Part shown: positions 9,343-19,059 of the stretch, piece by piece
How the letters are laid out: the number at the start of each line of letters is the position of its first letter
How positions within the stretch are numbered: position 1 is the first letter of the stretch
Assembly (NCBI RefSeq): GCF_000174195.1
Contig: NZ_ACFY01000084.1
Span: 1 to 64,000 of the forward strand
DNA: 64,000 nt
DNA from: Roseburia inulinivorans DSM 16841
GTDB lineage: Bacteria; Bacillota; Clostridia; Lachnospirales; Lachnospiraceae
Direction of reading: 5' to 3'
The notes under the pieces: generated by a model
What the model was told of the DNA's origin: nothing
Databases searched by the model: none
Seen by the model: the letters and a program-made list of their open reading frames with translations, nothing else
Position numbers and translations under genes: made by a program

Positions 9343-10959
9343 TTACTCTGCTTTTGCATCCGAAACACTGACCTTATGGTCATACCATTTTCCTTTTGTT
9401 CCGATCAGTGCAAGGTCAAACTCCTGATCTAATGCTTCTACCGGAACGTCAAAAGCATAAACTTCCTCTTTGGAACCATCAGAGTATGTAACTTCTTCTG
9501 TTGTTGGCTGGATCAGTTTTGCTCCATCCTTCTGTGCATCTTCTGCTGTTCCTAAGAAAAGATTTACAATGTTCTGGGATGGCATCACAATGTGAAGTGT
9601 CATTTTGCCATCCTTTACCATAAGTGTTCCACGTCCGTCATAGACTTCGTTCACATGAAACATACCGCTGTCAGTGTCGAATTTTGCAGAATATGTTCCG
9701 TCTGCAAGAGCTTCACTCTTACTTGCGGAAGAAAGCATAGCAGAACCGAGGGATTCGATGGCTGCTTTTGTATGGGCTGCATAAATCTGCTGGATAGCAT
9801 CGATTCCGCCGAGTCCAGCGATCTGGCAGTCAACGCTTTCAAAGTTACCGCTTGCAACAAACTGGCTCTTCCAGGAATCATCATCATCGCCAGCCATATC
9901 GTTGTTGGCGTGATCTCCGGCTACGACCATTAAAGGACGAAGGATCACTTTTGTGTATCCTGCTTCTTTTACTGCTGCGATCACGTTCTCACATGCTGTC
10001 TCTTCCGGCTCACCTTCTACTGTTCCGATGAATACGTTGTCATAACCTAATTTTTCCATCTGGGCAGCCATCTGGCTGTAGCTTACTTTTGCAGTATGGG
10101 AAGTACCATGTCCCATGAATACAAATGCTGTACCATCTTCTTTTGCTGCCTCTAAGGAATCAAAACCTGCTGTCTTTACTGCCTCTGCTGTGATAGCTTC
10201 TGCAACGGCTGCTTTATCTTCATTGACAACAGTTGCATCACTTCCAACTTCGCCAAGTAACGGTTCAGCGATCGTAACTGTCTCAAATTTATCTTTGTAT
10301 CCGTCTAATGCATCTACGAGTTCATCATACTCTGCACCATGCATTAAATGAGTTGGCTGTACAACGAGATTTTTTACACCATTCTCTACTGCTCTGTCGA
10401 GTGCCTGTTCTACATTGTCAATTTTTTCACCATCTCTTGCCTGTACATGGTTGATGATGATCTGAGCTGTGAAAGCTCTTCTTACAGACCAGTCCGGATT
10501 TGCTTCCTGCAGTGCTTTTTCCACACCACCGATATCCTCTGCCCTGCTGTCATTGAAGGATGTACCAAAGCTTACAACTAAGAGCTCGTTCTCACCAATT
10601 CCGTCCTCATTCAAAGGATCATCCTTGGATGCATCTCCTGTATCTCTTCCGAAGTAATCCGGATCTGCATTTTCTCCCTCGACCAGCTCTTTCTGAGCGT
10701 CTGTCAATTTGTCCCATGCTGCTTTTGCTGCTGCACACTGCTCATCTGTGTTCTCATTTCTGGTCTGCACATAGATGGCATCGATGAGTGTTGCAACTTC
10801 GTCTGCTGCGGCCTGATCATCGACCTCTTCACTCTCTGTCTCAGCAGCTGTTTCTGTCTGTGGCTGTGTTGTCTCTGTCTCGTTCTTACTTCCGCAGCCT
10901 GTAAAAAGAGCTGCTGTCATTGTAAACGCAAGAACAAGTGCAAGTGTTTTTTTCTTCAT
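9343..10959 (-). CDS. cbiK: Secreted lipoprotein sirohydrochlorin cobaltochelatase (CbiK type) with NEAT-like domain
   Basis: A 538-residue protein starting at the ATG at 10959 behind GAGGAG. It has a lipoprotein signal peptide with lipobox LFTGC (Cys22), an acidic Thr/Glu-rich linker, a small helical surface-protein repeat (AAWDKLTDAQKELV), then a complete CbiK chelatase domain at about residues 120-390 with the active-site histidines in VQPTHLMHGAEYD and FVFMGHGTSH. A C-terminal beta domain (about 415-538, GTYSAKF...LMVKDGKMTL...KWYDHKVSV) resembles NEAT tetrapyrrole-binding domains. CbiK inserts cobalt into sirohydrochlorin at the start of the anaerobic B12 pathway; here the signal peptide puts it outside the membrane. 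The upstream cobalamin riboswitch supports a corrinoid role. Confidence 0.85.
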   Translation of the reverse strand: MKKKTLALVLAFTMTAALFTGCGSKNETETTQPQTETAAETESEEVDDQAAADEVATLIDAIYVQTRNENTDEQCAAAKAAWDKLTDAQKELVEGENADPDYFGRDTGDASKDDPLNEDGIGENELLVVSFGTSFNDSRAEDIGGVEKALQEANPDWSVRRAFTAQIIINHVQARDGEKIDNVEQALDRAVENGVKNLVVQPTHLMHGAEYDELVDALDGYKDKFETVTIAEPLLGEVGSDATVVNEDKAAVAEAITAEAVKTAGFDSLEAAKEDGTAFVFMGHGTSHTAKVSYSQMAAQMEKLGYDNVFIGTVEGEPEETACENVIAAVKEAGYTKVILRPLMVVAGDHANNDMAGDDDDSWKSQFVASGNFESVDCQIAGLGGIDAIQQIYAAHTKAAIESLGSAMLSSASKSEALADGTYSAKFDTDSGMFHVNEVYDGRGTLMVKDGKMTLHIVMPSQNIVNLFLGTAEDAQKDGAKLIQPTTEEVTYSDGSKEEVYAFDVPVEALDQEFDLALIGTKGKWYDHKVSVSDAKAE

Positions 10960-11047
10960 TTTTTTCTCCTCTTTGTGATTTACTTCTGCTTCATAGAGAT
11001 CTGTACACAAAGAAAAATTTATTATCCAATCCTTACGGAAACAGACA

Positions 11048-11080
11048 ATAAAAAACTCCGGTCAGATGTCCTGAACGGAG
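11048..11080 (-). terminator. Riboswitch-linked intrinsic terminator before cbiK
   Basis: On the minus strand ACTCCGTTCAG and CTGACCGGAGT form a near-perfect stem with a 5-base loop, directly followed by six Ts (A run 11048-11053). It lies between the cobalamin aptamer and the chelatase start, as expected for a transcription-terminating off switch. Confidence 0.85.
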
Positions 11081-11114
11081 TAAAAAGTCAATGAAAATCA
11101 GGCTTTTTGTCAGA

Positions 11115-11366
11115 AAGCCCTCTAAACAGTACGACCAATTACTCGTGATCTGGGAATTCATTTCCCTGTACCAGACGATTGGCAGGTTTCCTGGCTGAAA
11201 GATCCTCATACAGATTCTGCCTTCCCAGTGCCATGCACCAGTGGCTTTCCATGCGGAAAAAGAATCTGCACTCCCTTATCACAGTGACGAGATCGTACAG
11301 GAATCACACCTGTTTCCCTTTTAACCAGTCTGGTCTTAACAAAACCGGCTGGCACCAACTGTCTTC
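11115..11366 (-). promoter_or_regulatory. Cobalamin riboswitch upstream of secreted cbiK
   Basis: Read on the minus strand, the aptamer shows the conserved cobalamin-riboswitch blocks in order: GGGAAACAGGTGTGATTCC with ACTCGTCACTGTG-type continuation, a GCCACTGG...CACTGGGAAGGC core, and the B12 box CAGCCAGGAAACCTGCC, followed by an arm with CACGAGTAATTGG that can act as the kissing partner. Adenosylcobalamin binding should promote the terminator at 11048-11080 and shut off the chelatase lipoprotein. A possible promoter (TTGCAA, 17 bases, TAACAT) lies just past the end of cbiA, near 11415-11445, and is weakly supported. Confidence 0.93.
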
Positions 11367-11465
11367 TCTATGAAACTGTCATTTTTTTACGCTTCCATAC
11401 CGCGTGAATGATATAGCAGTCTAAAGCCTTATCCATGTTAGCACACCCATGTTTTTTTTGCAATC

Positions 11466-12991
11466 TCAAATGTGTTTTTCTGTTCTTTCCAAAAACCATT
11501 TCACAAACTTTGGATCTGACGGATAATACAGATGTGGAAATCCCCAGAAATGGTCGTCCGATGCATGAATGCACTTCCAGCTTCTTCCTGTCACCGGTTT
11601 TGTGGCAATGCAATCCTCTCCATTCGCTGTGCTGTCAAAATAGTGGAACTCATGCGCCTTTATTTTTTCCGGCTCCGGCATTTCTGCTGTTCCCTTCTCC
11701 GTAAGCCCTTGCGGCAGTTGTACTTCCACATAACCAAAACGTACCAGTTTTCCCGTGTACTGACACTCTGCCGGGATCACACCTGCCATTTGATAAGTTG
11801 TTCCCTCCCTGTCTGTGAGCGTGTCATGCAGATACATAAATCCCCCACATTCTGCCAGGGAAGGTAACTGCTGTTCCAACGCTTCTTTGATTGATTTCCG
11901 CATGCTCTCATTTTCTTCAAGCTGGCTGGCGTATAATTCCGGATAACCGCCGCCTAACAGTATGCCATGAATGTTTTCCGGAAGCTTCTCATCATGCAGC
12001 GGTGAAAAAATACCAGCTCTGCTCCATAGTGTTCCAGCATTCTTAGGTTGTCACGGTAATAAAAACAGAATGCTTCGTCTTTCGCTACTGCGATGCGGGG
12101 CGGTATTGTATTTGTATCAGAGTTTCCTATATCATATAGTTTATTTTTTTCATTGGAGATTGCTTGCAAAAAAATTTTAACTTTCCCAGATGCTTCTTTT
12201 TCTTCCAAATTTTTTTCTGGCTTCATTTCATTTTCTTGCTCTATTTCATCTTCTAGCTTTGTTTCATCATCTTCTACAGTTTCTTCTTTCTCTCGCAAAG
12301 CGCATTCCGCAATCCCGATCATCGCATCGACATCCACATATTTTTCCAACAATTGTCCGGCTTTTTCCAGCTGAAAATTCAGTTCTTTCATTTCTTCTGG
12401 CAGAATCAATCCAAGATGTCTGGAACCTAATGTCAACTCTTTTTCATTTGGAATACATCCCAATGCTTTTATCGAAAGTTCTTCTTCGATCAATGGTGCA
12501 ATGGTATCAAAAAACATTTTACTTGTCCGGTTTAAAATAACCCCTTTGATCAGCTTCTTCTCGTCATACTGTAAGAATCCTGCAATGAGCGGGATCACAG
12601 ATTTTCCCATGCCATGCGCATCCACGACCAGAATAACCGGGACATCCAGCGTCCTGGCCAGATGGTAAGAAGAACCTTCCTCCCTGATTCCGCCAAGTCC
12701 ATCGTAAAGTCCCATAACACCTTCTAACACTGCGATATCATGCCCCGGTAGCTCCATCTCATACAATGTCTGTATTTGTAATGCATCCGAAAAAAATGTA
12801 TCCAAATTTTTGGATGGAATTTTTAACACCTGTTCATGAAACATCGGATCAATATAATCCGGTCCACACTTAAAGGACACCGGATGTTTTTTCCTGCATA
12901 ATAACTGTTTTAAAAAAGCACATGTGACGGTTGTCTTTCCACTGCCGCTTTTTACCGCAGCGATCATAACTTTCGGTATTTTCAATCCCAT
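11466..12991 (-). pseudogene. cbiA: Cobyrinic acid a,c-diamide synthase CbiA, frameshifted
   Basis: The N-terminal 345-residue frame (11954-12991) carries the ATPase half: Walker A KSGSGKTT, KCGPDYIDPMFH and VLEGVMGLYDG. The C-terminal frame (11466-11903) carries the glutamine amidotransferase half with the nucleophile in SLAECGGFMYL and the HEFHYF histidine. Adding one T to the minus-strand T6 (A run 12005-12010) joins them through ELVFFSPLHDEKLPENIHG and LLGGGYPELYA, giving about 508 residues. An unusual Glu/Lys-rich insertion (about residues 230-275) separates the domains. CbiA amidates the a and c side chains of cobyrinate. Its GGGGAGG site lies in the end of the preceding gene, indicating coupling. 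Confidence 0.88.
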
Positions 12992-15039
12992 TTAAGACAC
13001 CTCCCCGGTAAAATCAAAAGAGCAGATGTAGATTGGATTTTCTCCCTGCATCAGATGATAATCGCCGATTGTTTTTGCACGAGATACCTGCACCTGAATG
13101 ATCTCGAGATCCGTGATACGGCTGTCTGTTTTTAGCAATGTCAGTTCACTGATCGTCTCTAAACTGATGCAATTGATCACAATCCTCATTGCATGATTTT
13201 TTTATATAAAACATCTAAGATTTCTTTTAATCTGCCACTGCTTCCACCGATGAACGCATGTGTCGGATGCTCACTACGTTCTTCTGTCTTAAGACAGTCC
13301 GGTGCCTCACCGGCGATTACCTGAATGTTCGGCAGAGCGAATTTCTCGATATTTTTCTGGATCAGTTCCAGTGCAAGAGGCTTTTTTTCTATCGCATAAA
13401 CCTGGATCTGTCCGCTTCTCTTTGCAATTTCTATTGCAATCGATCCTGTTCCGCTTCCGATATCATAGCAGACGGAATCCTCTTGTAAATGCAATTTGCA
13501 GATGGACAACGCTCTTATCTCTTCTTTCGTCATCGGAACTTTATCCCGCAAAAATTCCTCATCCCGCATCCCACAGGTAACTGCCTTTTTTTCTGCATCC
13601 GGATTTAAGATGAGACATATATATAATCCGGTTTCTTCCACATGTTCACATGCTTCCGGCGTTAATGCCAAAACTTTCTCCTGCGGATAGGACAGCTGGA
13701 AACCTGCAAGTACCTTACAGTTCTGTAAATGATATTTCTGTAACAGTCTGCCGAGTTTTTGCACATCCTCTTTTCCGGACATCAGCAAAAATGTTTTTTT
13801 AGAAAAACGAATGGTTTCTGTCAGATTTCCGATCCACTCTGTCTCCACTCCGTGTCCATGGATACTTAAAACAGCCGCATCCTGATAACTGTACCCGGTC
13901 AATGCCGCAAAATAGGATACCGATGAAATTCCGGGATAGATACGCACACTGCTGTCACTTCTGCCCTTCAGTGTTTCATATAGTTTCCCGCATCCGCTGT
14001 AAAAACCGGTATCACCGGAAAAAAGAATGACCACTTTTACCCCGCAGCCGGATAACCGGTCCAGCTCTGGGACAATATCCGCTGCAAGATAATAGGGATA
14101 ACGGACTGCCTGCTCATTTTTTGTTGTCCTTAGCAGCCGTTTTGCTCCAAAAATGTAGTCTGCTTCCCGGATTTTTTCTGCTGCTTCCATCGTGAGCGTC
14201 TGCGCATTTCCCATACCGATTCCGATCAGGAAAATATGATTTTTTATTGTTTTTCCTGTGATTTCTGAAATTTTTCTGCACACCTGTGCAAAAGAATCCC
14301 CACTGTTTTGTTTTTCCGGATTGCCGATCACACAAGCAGTGATCCCTTCTGCCCCGGCAGCTTTTATTTTTTCCAGAAATCCCCCGGTTCTGCCACTCTC
14401 CTTTGTGACCAGGTACCTTATATGAAACTGTCTGATCAGTGCACGGTTCATTTCCAATGAAAAAGGTCCCTGCATCGCAATAATCTGTTTTCCACAGATG
14501 CCGTTCTGCTCGCAGAGAGATATGCTCTCCAATCCCGGCAATACACGGACAAACAGGCGGTCTTTTAATGCTTCCTTCTGACTGTATGTGGCAAGATCTT
14601 TGCTCCCGGTTGTGAGCAGGATGTTTCCATCTGTGAAGTTTAAAAAGTCTGCACATTCTGTGGTGTCACTGCACAGGATCACATCTGAGTGATTTTCCTG
14701 TATTGTATCCTTATTTAAAGCAATATCCGAAGTCTCCCTCTGCAGCCGGATATATGGAATCTCCGTATTTTTCAGGCTTTCCCTGATATTTTCCGAAACT
14801 GCCGTTGCAAACGGATGCGTTGCATCCACCACCGCTGCCACCTCGCTCTGTGCGATGAACTTCTGCATTTTCTCCAAATCCATCCTGCCTTTATGAACCG
14901 TAACTCCATCCATCTCCGGCATGACGCTCTCACCATATTCTGTTGCCACGAAAACAATACAGTGGATTCCATTTTCAGACAATGTCTGTGCTAACATGCG
15001 TCCTTCTGTTGTTCCTGAAAAAATTACAATTCTATTCAT
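12992..15039 (-). pseudogene. cbiJET: Fused CbiJ-CbiE-CbiT (cobalt-precorrin-6A reductase and 7-methyl/decarboxylase), frameshifted
   Basis: The frame 13186-15039 encodes three fused enzymes: CbiJ reductase (about residues 1-250, start MNRIVIFSGTTEGRMLA), CbiE methyltransferase (about 255-450, IFLIGIGMGNAQTLT) and CbiT (from about 480, CYDIGSGTGSIAIEIA). It stops early in CbiT. The next 65-residue frame (12992-13189, MRIVINCISLETISEL, ending NPIYICSF) is clearly the CbiT C-terminus. Adding one A to the minus-strand A7 run (T7 at 13197-13203) joins them as YKKNHAMRIVINCISLET, giving about 682 residues. The product would reduce cobalt-precorrin-6A and methylate C5/C15 with loss of the C12 acetate carboxyl. 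ATG at 15039 follows AGGAGAAAG. Confidence 0.87.
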
Positions 15040-15095
15040 GAATTTCTTTCTCCTGTTTACACGATTGTCACATGCAAATTAAAATACGGCATACT

Positions 15096-15845
15096 TTAAA
15101 CCACCGGATCCGGCAGCACATACCCTCTTGGTGTGACAAGTTTCCCACCTATGATTTTTGTTCTGGAATTTCCAATAAATACCGTTGTAAACATATTTAC
15201 CTGACGCTCCCGCAATTCTGCGAGTGTGCAGACTTCACAGGCTGTGTTTTCTCTTCCGATATTTTCCACATATCCGCAGGCTCTCTCCGGCTCCACTCCG
15301 TTTTTTTGTAAAATGTCACAGGCCTTCTTGAGATAATCTGCCCTGTGGTGGCTGGATGGATTATAAATCGCCATGCAAAAATCGCCCACTGCCGCTGCCG
15401 CAAGCCTTTTTTCAATAATCTCCCACGGTGTCATAAGATCACTTAAGCTGATGACGCAGTAATCGTGGTTTAGTGGTGCTCCAAGCGCCGCTGCCCCACT
15501 GTTTGCCGCTGTGATCCCCGGGATCACCTCAAGTTCACATCCCGGATGCGCTTCCGACATCTCATAGAGCAGGGATGCCATTCCATACACACCTGCATCC
15601 CCACTGCATACCATCGCAACCGTTTTTTCTTTTTCTGCTTCCTCAAAACACATCTCACAGCGTCTGACTTCCTGTTTCATCGGTGTGGATAAAAATTCTT
15701 TTTCCCGATATTTACCGCCTAATAATTTTAAATACACCGGATATCCGACGATCACATCGCTGCCGCACAATGCATGATCTGCCTGTGGAGTCATCATTTC
15801 CCCGGTTCCCGGTCCCATTCCCACGATATAAATTTTACTGCTCAT
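15096..15845 (-). CDS. cbiH: Cobalt-factor III C17-methyltransferase CbiH
   Basis: A 249-residue tetrapyrrole methylase. It opens with IYIVGMGPGTGEMMTPQA, contains the ring-closing family signatures VCSGDAGVYGMA and VIPGITAANSGAAALGAPLNHDYCVISLSD (the CbiH/CobJ-specific version), and has MAIYNPSS and TTVFIGNS in the C-terminal half. CbiH methylates C17 and drives ring contraction to cobalt-precorrin-4. Its start overlaps the end of cbiG by 11 bases. About 55 bases separate its stop from cbiJET, with no hairpin of note. Confidence 0.95.
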   Translation of the reverse strand: MSSKIYIVGMGPGTGEMMTPQADHALCGSDVIVGYPVYLKLLGGKYREKEFLSTPMKQEVRRCEMCFEEAEKEKTVAMVCSGDAGVYGMASLLYEMSEAHPGCELEVIPGITAANSGAAALGAPLNHDYCVISLSDLMTPWEIIEKRLAAAAVGDFCMAIYNPSSHHRADYLKKACDILQKNGVEPERACGYVENIGRENTACEVCTLAELRERQVNMFTTVFIGNSRTKIIGGKLVTPRGYVLPDPVV

Positions 15846-16794
15846 CGATCCTGTACTCCTTTGCCAGTTCTCTTTCCAATTTCCAGTCGTATTTTACAAT
15901 TGCGATTGTCATGCCGTTTTCCGCCTGCTTCCTCAAAATGAAAGTTCCTTCTTCGTTTGCCGCTTTCATTGCAGCCCGCTCGCAGACATTGTCCACGCCT
16001 GTCTTTTCTCTTACAAAGGAGGACTCCTGAAAGTCTCCCTTTACCTGTTTTAACTCCTCCGCAGAATAGGTTAAAAACGGAATCCGGTTTGCCATGCACC
16101 ACCGCAGCAGGCCTTCCTCCTCTTTTTTCAGATCAATGGAAGCTGCTGCGCGCACAAGTTTTTTTTCAATGCCTGCATGATCCAGCCACTTTTGTATAAA
16201 TGCATTCAGTTCTTCAAAGCTTTTTCCCCTGCGGCAGCCGATTCCTAAAATATATTCTCTCGGCTGCAATCCGAGTACTCCCTGCTCTAAGTCTGTTTTC
16301 TCCGATGAGATCACAATATCCGGCGTTTTTCCATCCAGTATTTTGGCTGAGACTTTTGCGATCCCCTCCCGGTTATAAATGGAAAGACCACATTTTTTTG
16401 CAAACAGATCCACAGAAAACGCATGATTCACATCGGTTGCTGTTGTGATGACCGGAATCCCGCCGATCTGCCCTGCAATCTGTTCTGCGAGCTCATTTGC
16501 ACCTCCCATATGCCCGGAAAGCAGCGGGATCACAAAAGTCCCTGCCTCGTCTGCCACAACCACCGGACTGTCACTCAGCTTATCCGACACAAATGGTGCG
16601 ATCATGCGCACTGCAATGCCACAGGCTCCAATTACAACAATGGCATTTTTCTCTGCAAACTGCTGTCTTGTCCAGTCAGATAGCGATAATCCAAGGTTTT
16701 TTGCTTCTTCCGTTTTCGCGCTCGCAAAAGCCTGTCTGATTTTTTCTGCAAGTTTTGTTCCGTTCTCTGTAAACGTAATAATACTGATATTCAT
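15835..16794 (-). CDS. cbiG: Cobalt-precorrin-5A hydrolase CbiG
   Basis: A 319-residue protein with the CbiG N-terminal domain (about residues 1-80), the central GHMGGANELAEQIA motif and ATDVNHAFSVDLFA, then the CbiG C-terminal domain beginning EYILGIGCRRGKSFEELNAF. It opens the lactone of cobalt-precorrin-5A, releasing acetaldehyde. The start overlaps the stop of cbiF by 4 bases (ATGA type), and its end overlaps cbiH, so cbiF-cbiG-cbiH are tightly coupled. Length and motifs are normal. Confidence 0.95.
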   Translation of the reverse strand: MNISIITFTENGTKLAEKIRQAFASAKTEEAKNLGLSLSDWTRQQFAEKNAIVVIGACGIAVRMIAPFVSDKLSDSPVVVADEAGTFVIPLLSGHMGGANELAEQIAGQIGGIPVITTATDVNHAFSVDLFAKKCGLSIYNREGIAKVSAKILDGKTPDIVISSEKTDLEQGVLGLQPREYILGIGCRRGKSFEELNAFIQKWLDHAGIEKKLVRAAASIDLKKEEEGLLRWCMANRIPFLTYSAEELKQVKGDFQESSFVREKTGVDNVCERAAMKAANEEGTFILRKQAENGMTIAIVKYDWKLERELAKEYRIDEQ

Positions 16795-17564
16795 TCTTTT
16801 TCCCTTGATTTTTTTATCTTACGAAATTCCGTCTCAAAATCCGGCGCATACAGTCTGGATTTCCCATAATGCTGATGTGCCACAATATCTCCCACGATGA
16901 TCAGCGCTGTTTTTGTAATGTTATGCGCTTTTGCCGTCTCTTCTAACTGTTCCACCGTACACAGATACGCTTCTTCCTCCGGCCAGGTCGCCTTGTATAC
17001 AATCGCTGCCGGTGTGTCTTTCCCATACCCGCCTGCGATCAGCCGTCTGCCCAGTTCTCCCAGCATTCCTGTACTTAAATAGATTGCCATGGAAGCATGA
17101 TGTGCTGCAAAACTCTCAATGCTCTCTCTCTCCGGCACTTTGGTTCTGCCTTCCATGCGGGTAATGATCAATGACTGGGACACTTCCGGTAAAGTATATT
17201 CCAGATTTAACAAAGCTGCTGCTCCAAAACAGGCACTTACCCCAGGACAGCTTTCATACAAAATACCTTTTTCATCCAGCAGATCCATCTGTTCCCGCAC
17301 TGCTCCGTAAATGCTCGGTTCCCCAGTGTGAAGCCGCACTGTCGTAAGCTCTTGTTTTTCTGCCTCTTCCATGACAGCGAGTACCTCTTCTAAGGTCATG
17401 TATGCACTGTTATGTATCTCACACTCTTTTTTGCAATAAGATAAAAGTTCCGGATTCACAAGCGACCCCGCATAAATTACCACATCCGCCTTTTCTAACA
17501 GACGCATTCCACGTACCGTGATAAGATCTGCCGCTCCAGGTCCTGCTCCCACAAAATAAACCAT
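16791..17564 (-). CDS. cbiF: Cobalt-precorrin-4 C11-methyltransferase CbiF
   Basis: A 257-residue tetrapyrrole methylase with VYFVGAGPGAADLITVRG at the N-terminus, VVIYAGSLVNPELL, LHTGEPSIYGAVREQMD and the CPGVSACFGAAALLNLEYTLP segment typical of CbiF/CobM rather than CbiL or CbiH. It transfers methyl from SAM to C11. The ATG at 17564 follows GGAAAC-type purines. Immediately upstream (17593-17802) is the first copy of a 210-bp palindromic element that separates it from cbiD. Confidence 0.95.
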   Translation of the reverse strand: MVYFVGAGPGAADLITVRGMRLLEKADVVIYAGSLVNPELLSYCKKECEIHNSAYMTLEEVLAVMEEAEKQELTTVRLHTGEPSIYGAVREQMDLLDEKGILYESCPGVSACFGAAALLNLEYTLPEVSQSLIITRMEGRTKVPERESIESFAAHHASMAIYLSTGMLGELGRRLIAGGYGKDTPAAIVYKATWPEEEAYLCTVEQLEETAKAHNITKTALIIVGDIVAHQHYGKSRLYAPDFETEFRKIKKSREKE

Positions 17565-17592
17565 TGTTTTGTTTCCTTTCTAATTTATGTAT

Positions 17593-17802
17593 TTGCGAAA
17601 CCCTTCATAATCTTCTTTAAATTGTGAAAAATTAACAAAATTTTCGAAAACACGCTTTCGCTACGTGTCGCTGGTAACGGTACTAAGAAGCCAGTCACAA
17701 CTTACGTTGTATCTGCCTTCTAAGGACCGACCGCTCCCCAGTGTTTTCTCAAGCTTTTGTTAATTTTTCACAATTTAATTTAGGTTTTCAAGAGTTTCGC
17801 AA
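17593..17802. repeat. 210-bp palindromic element, copy A (cbiF/cbiD)
   Basis: Ends are TTGCGAAAC and GTTTCGCAA. A perfect 22-bp stem pairs 17619-17640 with 17755-17776; GAAAACAC (17646-17653) pairs with GTGTTTTC (17741-17748). The centre has a hairpin AGAAGCCAG / CTGCCTTCT (17686-17694 with 17713-17721) capped by ACAAC-TTAC-GTTGT. Two more copies of exactly 210 bp occur at 19741 and 21029, in the same orientation. Confidence 0.92.
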
Positions 17803-17814
17803 TTGTCTAATAAA

Positions 17815-18981
17815 TCACATTAATTCCTGTAAAAACTTCTCTGCTCCAGCGGACTTTGCCAGCTCTCCAAATTCATTGGAGTAAAGGATAACCTCGATCT
17901 GCATTTTTCCTGCCGCCCGTTTATTCAGATAAAACATGATTTTTGACAGTAGATCCTGCATCACAGCATCTTTTTTCCCACAGGCATCCAGTTTCCTGAC
18001 TGCTTCTTCCGTGGTGACACATTGCAGGATTTCCTCTAAAACCGGATAAGGCACCTGATTTCTCACAGAAGCTGCGGCAAGCACTTCCATACGGCAGTCT
18101 CCCTCTCTGGAATGTGTGTTCATGATTCCTCCTGCCACTTTCACAAGCTTGCCGATATGTCCTGTGAGCAGCATTTTTTCAAATCCAGTGGTGATCGCCA
18201 TATCAATGGTGTCTCCGATAAAATTACTGCACTTTACGCTCCGGTCAAGGTCGTAACCATATGTTTTTTTCATGTAATCCAACCCGTAATTACCGGGCGA
18301 AACAGCGGCGATTCCATAACCTTCTGCCTTTTTCTGGTTCAATTCCACTTTGATCGTATCAAGAAGCGCCTGACTGCTCATCGGTTCTACGATCCCGGAA
18401 GTTCCCAAAATGGAAATTCCCCCGACGATCCCAAGTCTCGGATTGAAGGTCTGCTCCGCCAAATGTTCTCCGTCGGGCACCGAGATCGTGATATGAAGTT
18501 CTCCGGAGAAATCTGCCAATGCGCATACCTCCTGCACTTCTTTTTCGATCATCTCCCGTGGCACATGATTAATGGCTGCATTTCCGACCGGCTGGTCTAA
18601 TCCGGGTTTTGTCACTCTGCCAACCCCCTTTCCACCGTCAATGCAAATGACTGCCCTTTTTTCCTGCATCGCTTTCACATGAATGCCTGAAAATTGTCTG
18701 TTATTCTGCCCCGGTATTTTTTTCTCCCCATCTGCAAAACGCACTGTGGAAAAAATGAGTGTCCCGGATGTAATATCGGGATCATCTCCACCATCTTTTC
18801 GTACTGCGCAGGTAACTTCTGTTTCACTTCTTGTAATTTCAAGTATCTCTGTTTGAAACAGAATCCCTTTCGGTGTCTGTATTGTTATATTTTGTTTTAA
18901 CTTTCCTGTCAGCATCATATATGCTGCTGCTTTTGAGGCAGCCGCCGCACAGCTTCCTGTTGTAAATCCATATCGCATCAT
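17815..18981 (-). CDS. cbiD: Cobalt-precorrin-5B C1-methyltransferase CbiD
   Basis: A 388-residue protein with the full CbiD signature: RYGFTTGSCAAAASKAAAYM at the N-terminus, VRKDGGDDPDITSG, CIDGGKGVGRVTKPGL, VGNAAINHVPREMI, and VGGISILGTSGIVEPMS. The C-terminal half has LLTGHIGKLVKVAGGIMNTHS. It methylates C1 in the anaerobic pathway, and its presence (with CbiG and CbiK) shows the cobalt-early route. Two adjacent ATGs occur at the start; GAGTGG lies upstream. It ends 12 bases before repeat copy A. Confidence 0.95.
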   Translation of the reverse strand: MMRYGFTTGSCAAAASKAAAYMMLTGKLKQNITIQTPKGILFQTEILEITRSETEVTCAVRKDGGDDPDITSGTLIFSTVRFADGEKKIPGQNNRQFSGIHVKAMQEKRAVICIDGGKGVGRVTKPGLDQPVGNAAINHVPREMIEKEVQEVCALADFSGELHITISVPDGEHLAEQTFNPRLGIVGGISILGTSGIVEPMSSQALLDTIKVELNQKKAEGYGIAAVSPGNYGLDYMKKTYGYDLDRSVKCSNFIGDTIDMAITTGFEKMLLTGHIGKLVKVAGGIMNTHSREGDCRMEVLAAASVRNQVPYPVLEEILQCVTTEEAVRKLDACGKKDAVMQDLLSKIMFYLNKRAAGKMQIEVILYSNEFGELAKSAGAEKFLQELM

Positions 18982-19059
18982 TCATCCACTCTTGCATGAT
19001 TTTCTTATGGTCTGCACGGAAACTCAGCAGACCAGTGAATCTATTACTTAAATTTACAT

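Noticed and set aside
13258..13488. Many plus-strand frames across the cob cluster
   Set aside because: They are shadows of well-supported minus-strand genes and show no domain, signal or ribosome site.
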